NCBI GenBank assembly: GCA_016858145.1
Contig: JAEHOE010000080.1
Location: 536,565 to 600,564 of the forward strand
Direction of reading: 5' to 3'
DNA from: Edaphochlamys debaryana
Taxonomy: Eukaryota > Chlorophyta > Chlorophyceae > Chlamydomonadales
Length of the DNA: 64,000 nt
In this document: positions 22,334 through 34,346 of the stretch, piece by piece
Numbering within the stretch: position 1 is the stretch's first letter
How the letters are laid out: each line of letters starts with the position of its first letter
Position numbers and translations under genes: made by a program
Notes under the pieces: generated by a model
The model's database searches: none
Told to the model about the DNA's origin: nothing
The model's input: only the letters and a program-made list of their open reading frames with translations

Positions 22334-24076
22334 ATGGACAACCTCACGCGGTTATGGCGCGTGAGGCGGACGTGCCTCCAAATGCTCAACGATAGGGGGT
22401 ATCTGGTCGCACACGACGAGATAAACACCAGCAAGGACCAGTTTCGGGACCGCTTTGGGGAGAACCCGCGCAAGGACGACCTCACCATTCTGGTACCCAA
22501 GCAGGATGACCCCACGGAACAGGTGGGGCCCAGCCGGGGGGCCCCAGCTTGGGGCACAGCGCGGGGCGGAGGGGAGGGGTGGGGAGCGGTGGCGGGGGTC
22601 GGAGCCTTCCAACGCAGGCCACCCTGCTCCCTCGGCTGCTCGCTGGCATGGGCTGGCCCCCGAGTATCCCCGCTTCCCGGCGGGGTGGTGGCGGCCAGCA
22701 TCGAGCTGGCTTCGAGGCGGTGGTTGCCGCTTGACAGCCACCTGCAAGCGGGATGCAGTCTTGGTCTCAACTGCGGGGTCCGCAGGCCAAGGCCCATCGT
22801 GAGCCTTCCGCGGCTCTCTCAGCAAGCAGCTCGCAGGTCCAGCCGGGCGGACTCCACGGCAGCAAAGACAACTGCCGGCAAGGCAGCTGCCAAGCAAGCA
22901 GCTACCGTTGGAGCCGCAGCGGGGCCGCAGCGAGGGCCGGCGAGCCGACGCGCTGGAGAGCCTTGCTGACGGGTTTCCTCCCGCCGCCCACCCTCCCTGT
23001 CCCCTCCAACCCCCTGTCCCCAGGTGTTTGTGTTCTTCCCCGAGGAGCAGAAGGTGGGCGTCAAGACGATCAAGGTGAGGAGAGCAGTCCGGGCGGCGGG
23101 GAGGGCCGGCGGGCGAGAGGCTGGTTGGGCGAGGGGCTGGGCGGGCGAGGGGGCTCCGCAGGGAGCCCTGATACAGGCTGGGAGCGTGCAAGGCAGCGGA
23201 ACAGATTGCGGCAGCGCCAGTCAGCCCAGCTTATTTCCCTGCACTCCCCTTCATACGCTTCCTTCCTCCCACCCTTCCTTCCTGGCGCCCACCCCCTCCT
23301 TCCCCAGCTGCTGGCGGAGCGCATGAAGGACGAGAAGGTCAACCGCGCCATCATGGTCACGGCCGTCAAGTTCACGCCCTTCGCCAAGTCGGCGCTGGAG
23401 GACATGCGGCCCAAGTACCACATCGAGCACTTCCTGGAGTCGGAGCTGCTGGTCAACATCACGGAGCACACGCTGGTGAGGGGGAGGACTGGGGGAAAGA
23501 GGAGGAGGAGGAGGGGGAGCATGAGGCGCCGGTGGTTGAGTAGCAAATGCGCCATGCGGCACAGTGCACGAGGGCGCGCTCGGCGAGTGGTTGGGCTGGC
23601 GGCTGGGCGCTGTGGTGTGGTTTGAGAGCAGCTTGGTGTGTGAGGACTCTTGGGGTAAGCTTGCTTGCGCACTGACGTTCTCGCGTGTCCCAACGCCCGT
23701 CCATCGCTCCAGGTCCCGCCGCACCGCATTCTGTCCCCCGAGGAGAAGCGCACGCTGCTGGACCGCTACAAGATTAGGGAGACGCAGCTGCCGCGCATCC
23801 AGGTGGGCGCGGGGTGGCCTGCTGTAGCGGACGGGGCCAGAGTGGTGATCCCTGGTAATCCAGGCCTTCACCATGTCCCCCTCGACTCGGCGTCGGGCCC
23901 CCCTGACCGCGCTCCGCCCTATCAACTCATCCCCGCTCCGCGTACTCGCCCCCTCGGCCCCCCAGGCCTCGGACGCCGTGGCCCGGTACCTGGGTCTGCA
24001 GCGGGGGCAGGTCGTGAGGATCGTGAGGCCGTCGGAGACGGCCGGCCGGTACGTGACGTACCGCTTCTGCGTATGA
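22334..24076 (+). CDS. RPB5: RNA polymerases I, II and III subunit RPABC1 (RPB5)
   Basis: RPB5 is a shared subunit of the three nuclear RNA polymerases, located at the jaw where downstream DNA enters. Exons: 22334-22522, 23024-23074, 23308-23475, 23713-23802, 23966-24076, all phase 0 with GT-AG introns, total 202 aa (yeast 215, human 210). Residues 1-140 form the eukaryote-specific N-terminal jaw domain, starting [20 protein letters not shown] and including [17 protein letters not shown]. Residues 137-202 form the assembly domain, shared with archaeal subunit H, with [40 protein letters not shown] and the C-terminal [11 protein letters not shown] at 22334 matches the family N-terminus. The gene ends in TGA. 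Confidence 0.97.
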
Positions 24077-24799
24077 CGGCGTGGCGCGGCGGGGAGGAGG
24101 GAGGCGCAGCACAGCGGGAGAGCCCAGCAGCAGAGGCGGCTGGGGCTTCAGCTGGGATGCGAGCACGAGGGCAGCCGGGCCGGGTGGAGCAGGCGCACGA
24201 GGAAGGAGGGTGGATGCATGGCTGGCGTTGGAGGAGCCTGAGGCTGCAAGGCGTGTGGGGGCTGAGAGATGTAGAGGGGTTTGCTCACAGGTGCCTCCAG
24301 GTTGGAAGAGGACGGTTGGTGGGTGGGGGTGAGGCGCGGACCACAGGGTCAGGAGGGCGTGGCCGAGGCACGCCTATGAGGGGCAAGATGCGGGACCCAT
24401 GCGGACGGCTGTCATGAGCGGATCCTGATGATGAGGAGGGCCAGAGGAAGGACCCGATGGTGGCTGTGATGGTGCCGACGACACTTCTGAATCAACTCCA
24501 GAGAAGTTGTGTCTGAGCCTTTAAAACTGCGCTTGCTGCACAACATGCCGCCTGTACAGACGCGTGCCAGCCAGCAGCGAGATACCAGGGCCCCGCCGCT
24601 CCGCTCGTCGACCGGGGTCCCAGTCCGCACTGTCCCGCGCTGATCCGCCCACTGCGTGCACCGTACGTCGTACACCGCACAACACTCTCTCGCAAAGCGA
24701 CCCACTTGTGCCTTGTCCCCTCATTCCGATTGACAGCTCTCGAATTACGTAGCGCACATGCCGCGTTGTTAGTTGCGTGCGGGCCGACTGACGGCGACC
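24077..24799. other. Intergenic: RPB5 3' UTR and promoter of next gene
   Basis: No gene seen. I find no TGTAA after the RPB5 stop in this interval, so its poly(A) signal is non-canonical. The last 130 bp, with a CCTTTAAAACTG stretch further upstream near 24519, presumably hold the promoter of the downstream gene. Confidence 0.5.
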
Positions 24800-27700
24800 A
24801 TGGCTGCCAACTCGTTCCGCGCGCCCGCCCTGGGCCGCGATGTGGCGCCACGTCAACTTACAACGGGTTGCCAGCGGGTCGCAGTCGTTTGCGGCGCAAA
24901 AGCCAAGAAGGCGACGTCGAAAAGTCCAGCGAAGGGATTCGGTTCGGCGCCGACTGCTTCACAAGCGAGCTCGCGACCGGGCCGATTGAAGATTCAGCTG
25001 CTGGAGGATTTGCCGCCAGTCGCTGTCGACGAGGACACCGGAATTACACCGGCGACACGCGACACGGCCCTGTTCTTCATGGACAAGACCGAGGAGCTGT
25101 GCGGGAGACTACCCAAGGTGCGATACTGCAGAGCTGCGTGGGGGCGTGTCCTCGTCCAAGGGGCTTTTCACGACGCCTCATCAGAGAGCCCCGTGGACGC
25201 ACTCATACGCGGTGCGTGCTGGGGTGCGGGCTGTGGGGATTCGGAAGGCCGGAAGGAGATTGGGGGGGCGTGTCGAGTCCACCCAACCATCCACCATCCA
25301 TTCTGCCCACCTACCGGCATCCCCCTCGCCGCAGGCCATGGACGCCGCCTGGGCCACAGCCGCCGCCGAGCGAATCGAGGACTGCGTCTCGCGGCCCATC
25401 CCGCTTGTCTCCACCTCGGGCGGGCCCGTGCAGCAGGTGCGCTCTGCCCCGCCCGCACCTCCCTGCCCCCCTTTCCGCCCCCTCCGCCGCCCTCCACCAG
25501 TCCCCTCCTCCCTCCCCCCTCCCCCTCAACCCCCTCTCACCCCACCGCCTCCCTCCCCCCTCACCACCCCTCTTCCCTCCCCAGCTGCACCTGCTGGCCG
25601 TCACCCACGACGACGCCACCAACCCGGCGCTGCTGGCTGCGGCCTGGGAGCGACTGCGCCCCGACGCCGTGGCGCTCGACGTGCAGCCGCCGTGAGCGGG
25701 GGCGGCGGGGGAACGGGGGTGCTGAGGGGAAGGTGCGTTCAGGGCTGCTCGTGTAAAGGCCGAGATGAGGGGAAGGTGTGTGTTTTAGGGGAGGTGTTGG
25801 GGACGTGCAGCCGCCGTGGAGTGGAGGGCACGGGATTGGGGGCGTTGGAGAAGGGGGGGTAAGCTTTCCATGCCCCTCCCTTTCCCGCCATCATCCCCTG
25901 TTACCGAGCACCTCCCTCGGCACTTCCGCCCTCCTCCTCCTCCCCCCCCCTCCCCCCCAGCTACCCCAAGTCCTTCAACCGCATGGCCCGGGCCATGCCG
26001 CCGGGGCTGCTGGAGGGGCTGATGGGGGCTCCCCTGGGGGCGCTGGGGGCGGCGCTGGACGCAGCGGATGACGTGGACCGGTGCGCTTGGGGGGCGGGGG
26101 TACAGGGGAGGCGGAGTAGGTGCTCGGAGGCCTGGGTGAGCGCAGGTGTGCGATGACCGGCGTGGCAGGGGCCCAGCACCGTCGGTCTGCTCTGCGCCGC
26201 GGCCTGCAGCTCCCACTGCCCTCCGTCTGGGCGCCCCCAGGACGACTCCTGTAACCCGGCCCACACCCCGTACCCCCTCTCGCTGTGTCCCTCCCTCTCC
26301 GTCCCCCGCTCTCCAAACCGCCCCTCCCCCCCCAAGCCTCAAGTGGCACCACGCCATTCTCGAGGTGGTGGCCTCTGGGGCCTCCCCCATCCACGTCAGC
26401 GAGGACGCACTGGTCAACGCCTTCGCCAACAGGCAGGGGCCGGGGGGGGACGGGGGGTGGGGTGGGTTAGAGAAGGATAAGGGCTGAGGGTGGAAGAGTT
26501 GATACTTGATAGTTCGCCGCTGGTCTTCAGTTGGAGAGAGCTTGGACGTCGGGACCCGAGCACACGCACGGGTTGCGCTGTCAGCAACTGCACTGGGGCT
26601 CACCCTCACAGGCTCCCACCCCCGGCCCCTCCCCCGCCCCCCCGCGCAGGGACCTGCTGTTCGCCGAGTGCATCGCCGCTGCGGCGCTGGCGGCGCGGCC
26701 GGCGCCGGGGGGCGGGCCGGCGGTGCTGGTGCACGGCATCGACCTCGAGGTGGGGCGGTGTGGTTGTTGGGAGGGAGGTTTGCCATTTTTCGCCCGCCGA
26801 CGCTCTACACTCACCCACTCTCCTACTCCACGCTCCCCTGCCCCACGCCCCCCCCTGCCACATGGACCCCTGCCCCACGCTCCAGTACACTCACCCGCCC
26901 CCCTGCTACCCTCCCCCTCTGCCCCCTACCCCCCCCCCCCCCCAGGAGGACGACCCCCTCCAGGCCCAGCTGGAGCCGGGGGACTGGTTCACGGACGCAG
27001 ACGTGGCGTCGTACCGTCAGCGGCTGCTGGGGGCGGCGGAGGGGGGGCTGCGGGCGGCGGTCAACACGTGGCTGCAGGTGCGCGGAGGGGGGAGGTGCTC
27101 CCGCGCCAGGGCCTGGTTGAGCCTGGGAACTCGGGTCACTCCACGAAGCCCCGAATACATCCGCCGGAGCGGCGGCAACCCATGAGAGGGAGACTGGGAG
27201 AGGGGGACGCCCGCTGCCCGCGCATCTCACCTTTCACCCTTCCTCCCCCCTCCCTCGCCCCCCCCTCCCCTCCCTCCCTCCCCCTGCCCTGCCCCCTCCC
27301 CTCCCTCCCTCCCCCTGCCCTGCCCCCTCCCCCCCCCCCAGGGCATCCCCGCCGGCACCTCCTCCACGGTGCCCCGGCAGCGCTTCGTGCTCACCCGCCT
27401 GGAGCAGGCGCTGGGGCGGGCGAGGTTCAACGAGTTCCAGGTGGGGAGGGGAGGGCGGAGGCCCCCCAGCCTTGGGATGAGACGCAGGAGCGGTGCTGGG
27501 GTTACGGTAGTGGTAGGGTATCGACTACGGCCGCGCTGTCGAGGCGTTCCAGGTGGCGAGGGGCGGGGCGGCGTTTCCGTCCGCAGTCGTATGGGACCAA
27601 CGATGCCCAGTTTGGCAGTCTCGGCATGGAGGGGGAGGGGCGGTTGAGGAGGGGCAGGGGGCAGCCTGGGCACGCTCCACAGCGACCGGGCGGGGGACCT

Positions 27701-28406
27701 AGATGGGGGAGAATTGGAAGCTGGGCCTTGATGGCTGGGTAGGCGGTGCGGTGAGGGCAGCGGGATTGCGGAGCAGGGGCCGGGCTGCTTGCAGTGTGTC
27801 GGCTCAAGCCGCCCTTCCCCCCCATGTCCCTCGCCCCCGCTTGCGCCCCAGGCCGCCGACGCCGCCTGGCGCCTGGCGCACGCCGACTCCAAGGCGCGGC
27901 TGCAGCAGGAGGCGTGGAAGACGCAGGTGGGCCGTTGGAAGCACTGGGGGCAATCGATGCGTAGGCGTGCATCGCTTGGGTTTTCGTCGCTGACCCCTCC
28001 CTATGCCAGAGCTGGTTGCCGCAAGCTTCGGGCCGCTCCACATGTTATCCAGAAGGGATATATGCCTCTTTGTTCCATGCGCTAGCCAGGCGGCATATCC
28101 CGGTCTCGTACATGCGGGGCCCCTTCTACTGCAGCTCTGGAGGGCCAGGCTCGGACCACGCTTCCCGCACCCGTCTCCACCACCTCGCACACCCCCACTC
28201 CCAACCCTCTCTTGCCCGCTCCCCCCAACCGCCCCCCCCAGGCGGCGCACATGCTGTCGCGGCTGGGCGACATTGCCTCGGGGCGGGTGGGCGGGCGGCG
28301 CTGCGAGCGGCTGCTGGCGGTGGTGGGGAGCGCGGCGGCGGTGCGGATACGCGCGCTGGCGGAGGCGAGGGCGCGGGCGGAGGCCGCCACGGCGGGGGCC
28401 GCGTGA
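24800..28406 (+). CDS. Plastid-targeted protein with weak TraB/PrgY-like domain
   Basis: Ten exons: 24800-25117, 25335-25436, 25585-25691, 25961-26080, 26337-26432, 26650-26749, 26946-27077, 27342-27440, 27852-27926, 28242-28406. They join in frame to 437 aa ending in TGA. Residues 1-60 look like an algal chloroplast transit peptide: Ala/Ser/Arg-rich, no acids after residue 14, cleavage-like AVVCGAKA. At about 141-176, LHLLAVTHDDATNPALLAAA followed by RLRPDAVALDVQP resembles the TraB core (GTAHxS and PDxVxxE). NRRDLLFAE with AVLVHGID (about 246-282) resembles the second TraB block (ERDxYMA and VVGxGH). The catalytic-type His and Glu are not all conserved. The C-terminal 150 residues are helical and unrecognised. 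The exon 5 donor is GC, or a GT 24 nt further on that keeps the frame. Gene confidence is high, family confidence modest. Confidence 0.6.
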
Positions 28407-29021
28407 GCGCTCACCCCAACTGGGGCAGACGGGATATGGGGGGCCCTGGGGGCAGTGGGCGGTCGGCGGAGCCATCGGGGAGGCACGGGGCTCCCTGGTG
28501 CTCTGCCGGTCGGACTGGGACGGGGCGAGTCGGCAAGGTGCGTGGGAAGCGTGCGAACTGGAGGGGCAGAGACCGGCGGAATTGTCAGGATCCGCTTCCC
28601 TTCAAGCTCTTGGCTGTTGGCTGGCCGCTTTGTGCGTCGGACGGTGGCCCTGACCGAATGGCGGCGGTACTACTAGTGGCCTTGAGGTCTGGCTGTTAGC
28701 TTGCTGCTTTGTGCACGCAGTAGAATTTAAAGCAAAGCGCCAGGCACCTCACGGCCGTGGCAAAGCAGGAGGGAAGGGTGAGGTGGGTGTGCACGCAGTA
28801 GAGAGTGCTGGCCGAGCCCGCTTTGCGTGCCGCGGTTGCTACTCTCACTCCTCGCTGTAGCCAGTGAGTGGACCGATTTGGGGGCGGCGGCAGTATAGCA
28901 TACAGCTCCGGCGTGTTGGGGGACGGGATTTGGGGACTGCTGGCTCCAAGTACAAAAGCTCTCTGATCGGGAGGCTGTAGACAGCCCAAAACTACTTCCA
29001 GGCAGGCACCTGGGGCACGGA
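28407..29021. other. Intergenic: 3' UTR and spacer before tRNA
   Basis: No gene supported. The GTGTGCACGCAGTAGAG-like phrase occurs twice (about 28711-28727 and 28787-28803), a short direct repeat. A plus-strand AAAA at 28987-28990 gives TTTT downstream of the minus-strand tRNA and can serve as its RNA polymerase III terminator. Confidence 0.5.
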
Positions 29022-29093
29022 AGCTCGTGCCGAGACTCGAACTCGGGTTGCTGGATTCAAAGTCCAGAGTGATGACCGCTACACCACACGAGC
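29022..29093 (-). tRNA. trnQ-UUG: tRNA-Gln (anticodon UUG)
   Basis: The 72-nt minus-strand sequence folds as a full cloverleaf. The acceptor stem pairs GCTCGTG with CACGAGC. The D arm contains GTGTAGCGGTC (A box). The anticodon stem CTGGA/TCCAG encloses loop CTTTGAA, with TTG at 34-36. The T arm is GAGTTCGAGTC (B box). The body closely follows eukaryotic tRNA-Gln (CACTCTGGACTTTGAATCCA). No intron. A TTTT terminator lies about 32 nt downstream. Confidence 0.96.
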
Positions 29094-31771
29094 TCGAAGC
29101 GAGGATGCGCCGCAACGGATTCTTCGAGCTAGATATGCCAGGCAATGCCGGCTAACACCTCAGGGGTTTGAGGATCCAAGCGCCGGCCGCCCCTGCTACC
29201 CGGGCCTGCCTGGGGCGCCCCTCTGCCTTCCTCTGTGGGTCGAAGAGCCCCGCCCTCGGAGCCAGGCCGCACACCGGCGCCCCAGGGGGCCACGCGCGCA
29301 CACGCACGGCGCAAGGGCGAGCGCCCAGCGCCCACCGCCGCCACCCTTCGCCGTGTGGGGGCGGAGGTCCAAGGGCTGGCTCCTGCCTGCCTCGGGCATC
29401 TGCTTGCGGGCTGGGCAGCCTTCTTGCCCCGCCACTCCACAAGCCGGTAGCGCACGCCCTCAGCCGGGTAAAGTGGGGGCGGCCGGCCGGCCGAACGCAC
29501 CCTCGGAGCGCATCTTGTCGGGCGGTCACCCGAGCTCAGCGCCCCTGCCGTGTTTGTGCCCAACGAGCTACCCCAAGGGAAGCCTGCAGACTCAGCTTGG
29601 CCTTGGCTGGGCTGCGGGTCCCAGTGGGGCACCGGATACGCGACGGGGGCCATGGTTGCCTAGGATTCAACATCGCGACGCCGCGGAAGGTCACCGCGCA
29701 GCCTGCGCAGTCTAAAGTCACAGGCCATGATTCATGCTTACAACAGCACGTAAGTCGCCGCTCTACCGGCAGACTGGTGTCGGGAAACATGCACGTCGTC
29801 GTTGTCCGCCTGGTCGGCCGCTGCGCACGGTACAGGATCATCGGCATCGGTGACAGCGTGTCATAATGTTGCCCTGCGTCCGTGCAGCCAGGGTATGGCT
29901 CTTCCGCACTTTCCCCTCATCCTGTCCTGTGCCCCCCCACGCCGGCCCAGGCCTGCCCATCTCCGCTGGCACGGGAAACATGCACGTCGTCGTCGTCGGC
30001 CTGGCCGGCCGCTGCGCGTACAGGACCATTGGCATCGGTTACAGCGTGTCGTATGGTGTCCTGCAGCCTATGGCTCCCGCGCTTTCCCCGCACCTCTGCT
30101 GTCTGCCCCCCCACGCCGGCCCATCCCCGCTGACACGGGGGGCTGCACCCGCACCGGTGCACCCGCAAGGCCGCTCGCTGATGCCCTTGGTGCGGTGCAG
30201 GAGATACTCGCTGCGCTTGAGGTTGGAGGCTTGGAGCTCCTGGAGCCCACAATGGCCTGGCCAGGTCCGCTCATGGCCCCTATCTAACCCTAGCAGACCC
30301 CTGGCAGCTTCAGGATCAGAGCTGCGTGGCAGCCTGCGGGCTGGGTATCCTAGGATTCCTAGCCCTTCGTCTACGTGCGGGAGCTGGTGCAAACCGGCTG
30401 ATGCACACTGCAGCCACCCTGGGCCGGCAAGCGGGAAGAGACTTGCTGGACTGATGGTTGAGCAAATTGGACGGGCAACTGCAATCAAGCCTTCGACAAA
30501 GGCAGCTCTCCACCGTGACGCCTGGCTGTACCGCCCTGATGAGCAACGCCATGCTCGATAGCCTCATACTGTGCAGTATAACATCTGCACTGCATTGTCT
30601 GTCCAGTCACATGGGAACAGCGTACCAGACATACTGCACACCCCTCCACGTCGCCGTTCCTCACCCATCAGCACCCCGTAGCAACAAGCAACGTGCTCTG
30701 CGCTGCATAGCGCTTTGCTTCAAACCCCGTAGCAACAAGACATACGGTACTGCACACCCCTCCGCGTCCCCGCACAGCACTCATCACACACATACCGGTG
30801 GACCCCCATAACCTGCCCTGATGCCTCACAGCGCAGCTCGTGCTAATGCAAGTGGACGTCAAGCCATGCGCCGAGCGGCACCCAAGAGGCCGTTGCTGCC
30901 CTGGCACGCGTACCTCAGTCCTTCTCCAGTCCTGCCCCCAACCGGGGCCCCTGCGAGGCCGCTCGCACGCCTCTGGAACCACCGCACCCGCGCACTTGAG
31001 TCCGGCCCCCGTCCTGGGAGCATACACGCCCTGCACCGCGAACACCCCTCACCTACGGCCTCCCAGGAATCCAAGCGCAGGCACCTGGGTGCACCTCGCA
31101 CCCCTCCTGCCCTACACTCCATGCGAATACGCTCTCCCCTACGGCCCTCCTGGATATCCCCCGCATGCGCTGGGGTGAAGCCTCACACCCCGTCCACCCC
31201 CGTCCTTACCAGGCCTGCTCTGGGGCTCAAGCGAGGGCGCCTCGCCCAACCCATGCACGCTTCCGCTTCCCGTCCCCCCGCTGCCGCTGCCTCCGCTCGC
31301 CAGGATCAAGCCTTACTGGTCCGCTGTTCCTTTGGGACTCCTGGCCCGGGACAGGCTCTCAGCTTGGTCACGGAACGAAGCTTGACGAACTGGGGAGCAA
31401 CGCAGTAAACTGTGAGTGAGGAGGACAAGCGGGCGCCCCCACGGGGGCGGAAAACGAGGGCTGAGCCCCCCAACCGATCTGCTACGCGACCCATTCCCCT
31501 CGGTAACCGTGGGCGCACTATACTCCAACCTAGCTTTAACGCGTTGATAGCAGTTTGTCGGGGGACTCGCACCCCTCGGCACAGACTTCGCTGCCCGGTC
31601 TTATCTACCCAGTCCTGACCCCCATCGGGGCCCCAGTCCTGACCCCAAACGTGGAGGATCATGTTGGCGCTTAACAGCAGCTCGTGGCCCTCCGCGCCCC
31701 TCGCCAGGCTCAGGCCTTACTGGTCCGCTGTTCCTTTGGAGCTACCCGCCCGGAGCAGCCTTGCGGCTTGT
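29094..31771. other. Gene-poor interval with diverged relics of the ankyrin array
   Basis: 29094-29780 holds nothing I can support. 29782-30120 is a small tandem duplication (listed separately). From about 30600 the sequence aligns, with divergence, to 35750-36990 of the array. Clear matches include about 30943-31123 with 35983-36157. A relic of the array's last coding exon lies at about 31297-31395, and the last exon of copy 1 begins near 31693-31800. This is the old, degraded left edge of the gene array. Confidence 0.6.
29782..30050 (+). repeat. Direct repeat pair (81 and 78 bp) with codon-like differences
   Basis: 29782-29862 and 29973-30050 match closely. Both can be read on plus from an ATG (MHVVVV, then RC, GIG and SVS). 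Of the differences, four are third-position silent, four change an amino acid, and the one indel is exactly 3 nt. A partial third unit start recurs near 30108. This hints at a once-coding duplicated exon, but I can define no splice-consistent gene. Confidence 0.5.
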
Positions 31772-34346
31772 TCATATCAACGACAGCTGACGAACTGGGG
31801 AAGGGGGCGTGAAGGGCAAAATGCGAGTGAGGCGGGAAAGGTCCGTGTCCGCAAGCCAAAGCTTGATTGAAGCCGTACCCCCCTCTCCGACCCCTGTCCC
31901 TTTTCGGCCGCCGTCCCTGCCAGCCCACTGCCCGTGCCTTACCGTGGATGGCGTAAGCCATGCCCACGCGGATGAGGTTGCTGAGCACCACCGCACCCGC
32001 AAGCCCCTCACAACACAGCGCATGCCAGCGTCACCAGGATGGAGCCACAGACGAGCTGAGCCAGCGCCAGCCACCAGGAGGCAGCCGTGAGACGGAGCAG
32101 AGCGAACCACGGCTCGTAGTGGTGACGAGGGGGCGCGGTCCATACCAGAGCCCTGATAGCAAGCAGCAGCAGGAGGATCACCGGCTCGCAGCAGCGGGCG
32201 CGATCTGTTGGGGCGGAAGCGAGTGGGGGGCAGGTGGGTTAGCTCGGCCGCGATGCGACACCTTTCCCTGAGCTAACCCCAATCCCCTCACAACCCTCCC
32301 CTGCGCAGCTGCTTCCCCACACCACACGCACTTCACGCCGCCCCGGCCTCACCCAGGATGGGCACGAGGTGAGGGGGCACCGCCACGCCGTCGTGCTCCA
32401 GCATCCCCGCCAGGCAGAGGCCGACATCCACCACCATGTAGGAGAGGGACACCATGTGCTCTGAGGAGGGCCAGGAGGGATTGAAAGGGAGTGAAGACGC
32501 AGGAGGACGTGGAGAGGGCGACAGGGTGTCGCAGAAATGGCTGCCTTGCGGGATTGAGTGTGCAAAAGAGTATGACCGGCTGCCATGCGCAGAGTCGGCG
32601 ATTTCGGATTTATGCAGGTGAGGACATACCGGTACTCATGTAGGGTTTACTGGTAACCCACCCATGAAGCACACAGCCGTCTCCACCCCTGCCTCCGTCC
32701 GAGCCATAGCTTCCGCGTACGCAGCCTCCGCCTCTGCCCTCGCCGCCGCCTCCGCGGCCTCCGCCTTCCACACGGCGGCGCTCAGCGGTGCCTCCAGCCA
32801 CGGAAGCGCCGAGGCGGAGGCGGGGACGCGGCTGGCGGCCTGCGCCAGGGCCTCAGCGGCCTCATCGCTGTAGGGGCAGCCCAGCTTGCGCAGGCACTGC
32901 ATCATGTGCAGGTCGCCGTGAGACGCAGCATCGCGGAACGCCCGGTAGTGCTCCTGAGGTCATGGGGCATGGAGGTTCCCAGGAATGCGGTCTTGGCCCT
33001 CCGGCCACAGACTACAGCAGCCCTAGCACTTGCACCCCCTCGTAATGTAGCATATACGCGCACGTGAAGTCCCTCGCAATAAAGTGGCCGTTACAACCCA
33101 CCTCAGCCCAAGAACCCTTCTCAAAAACCAGCTCTACCGCCTCCTCGCAGCCGGTTCCAGCCGCTGTAGGCCACCAGTAGCCCCTGTACCCGTCCCACCC
33201 CGGGGCGGCGGTGTCCAGCAGCCCCGGGAGGGCCTTGAGCAGAGCCACACTGCCGGAGCGGGCCGCAGCAATCGCGATGGACCCACGCAGCCGCAGGGCC
33301 GCGGCTCCGTAGGTCTCCAGCAGCCATTCCACCACGGGTAAGGCGCCTTCCTCGACAGCTAGGCTGAAGCATAGGGCGGGGTCAGCCATGCAGCCCGCCT
33401 CGTGCAGGGCCTGCAGCATCCCCACACCGCCGCGGCTCCCCAACCAGGGCCCATCGGGCCGCACCCCGCGGCTCAGCAGGTGGCGCACGGCCTCCACGTG
33501 CCCACACGCAGCGGCAGCGCGGAAATGGCAGGATCCGAGTGCCGCCGGCTCCATCTGGGTCAGCCGGGTCACGGCAAGCACCGCGTGGGGGCCCTGGTAG
33601 AACTCAAGCCGCGTGGCGAGGAGTGACAACCTCCGCACAGACTGGCCAGGCCCCGCAAGGTCCCGCTAGTCCTTCAAGCGCCCGAGTTCAGAAGTCCATG
33701 GGATGCGCGTGTTGCGCACGTTTGCATCCTCCGGCTCCCAGCCCCACAGGATGCCGTCCACGGCCCCAAGGTCCCCGCTCGCGGCCTTGGCCTCCTGCTC
33801 CTCGCTCCAACCCTCTGCAGCTGCGGGCGCCAGCCAGGCCCGCGCCTCCCTGCCGACCGCTGGCCCCGGCCCCGCTGCGCTGATCAGGCACAGGCAGGCC
33901 AGGCGGACGAGACCCGGGCAGCCGAGCACCTCGACCAGCCAGCGGCACGTTGCGAGCCGGCCGGCGGAGGCAGCGGCAATCAGCACCTCCAGGGGAGGCG
34001 GCGACAGCCCTGCCGCCACCACCGCCCCCTCCAGGCCCTCCCGGCTGCAGTCTGCCGCAACGCAGCGGCAGAGCAGCTCCACCCGCTGCCGCCGCGTCAG
34101 GCGGCGGCACATGACCCGCGCTTGGAGCCGGGCCTCGGGGAACGCAAGCAGCCCAGACTTGAACGCGGCGCTGAGGCTGACAGTGCGGGGGACGGGCTGG
34201 CCGTTGCTATCAAAGGCTGCGCCCGCCGCCTTGTTGACGCGGATGAGGTTCCACGCCGTTTGGCTGGGGCCCAAGAACACGGCGACATGGCCCAGAAGTT
34301 CAGGCGATTGCCACACGTCGGCCACCGGGTCGCTCGGAGGCGCCAT
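31772..34346 (-). pseudogene. F-box-like/ankyrin/membrane protein gene, copy 1 (broken)
   Basis: Model: exon 1 33030-34346, exon 2 32662-32953, exon 3 32353-32460, exon 4 31943-32204, exon 5 31772-31793. Exon 1 starts MAPPSDPVADVWQSPELLGH, an F-box-like N-terminus followed by degenerate ankyrin repeats (LEVLIAAASAGRLATCRWLV; HFRAAAACGHVEAVRHLLSR; SIAIAAARSGSVALLKALPG). This layout is typical of a large volvocine ankyrin family. Exon 2 continues an ankyrin unit and then an Ala/Glu-rich helix. Exon 4 carries a hydrophobic segment (VILLLLLAIRALVW). Lesions: in-frame TAG at 33666-33668 (CAG in copy 3), and an in-frame TGA at 32008-32010 in exon 4, a region that has diverged from copies 2 and 3 with frame-changing indels. 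The 76-nt intron 1 is inferred from phase; without it the frame stops at 33012. Confidence 0.65.

Noticed and set aside
28696..29145. 149-codon minus frame
   Set aside because: Reads through the tRNA-Gln gene and is not a protein.
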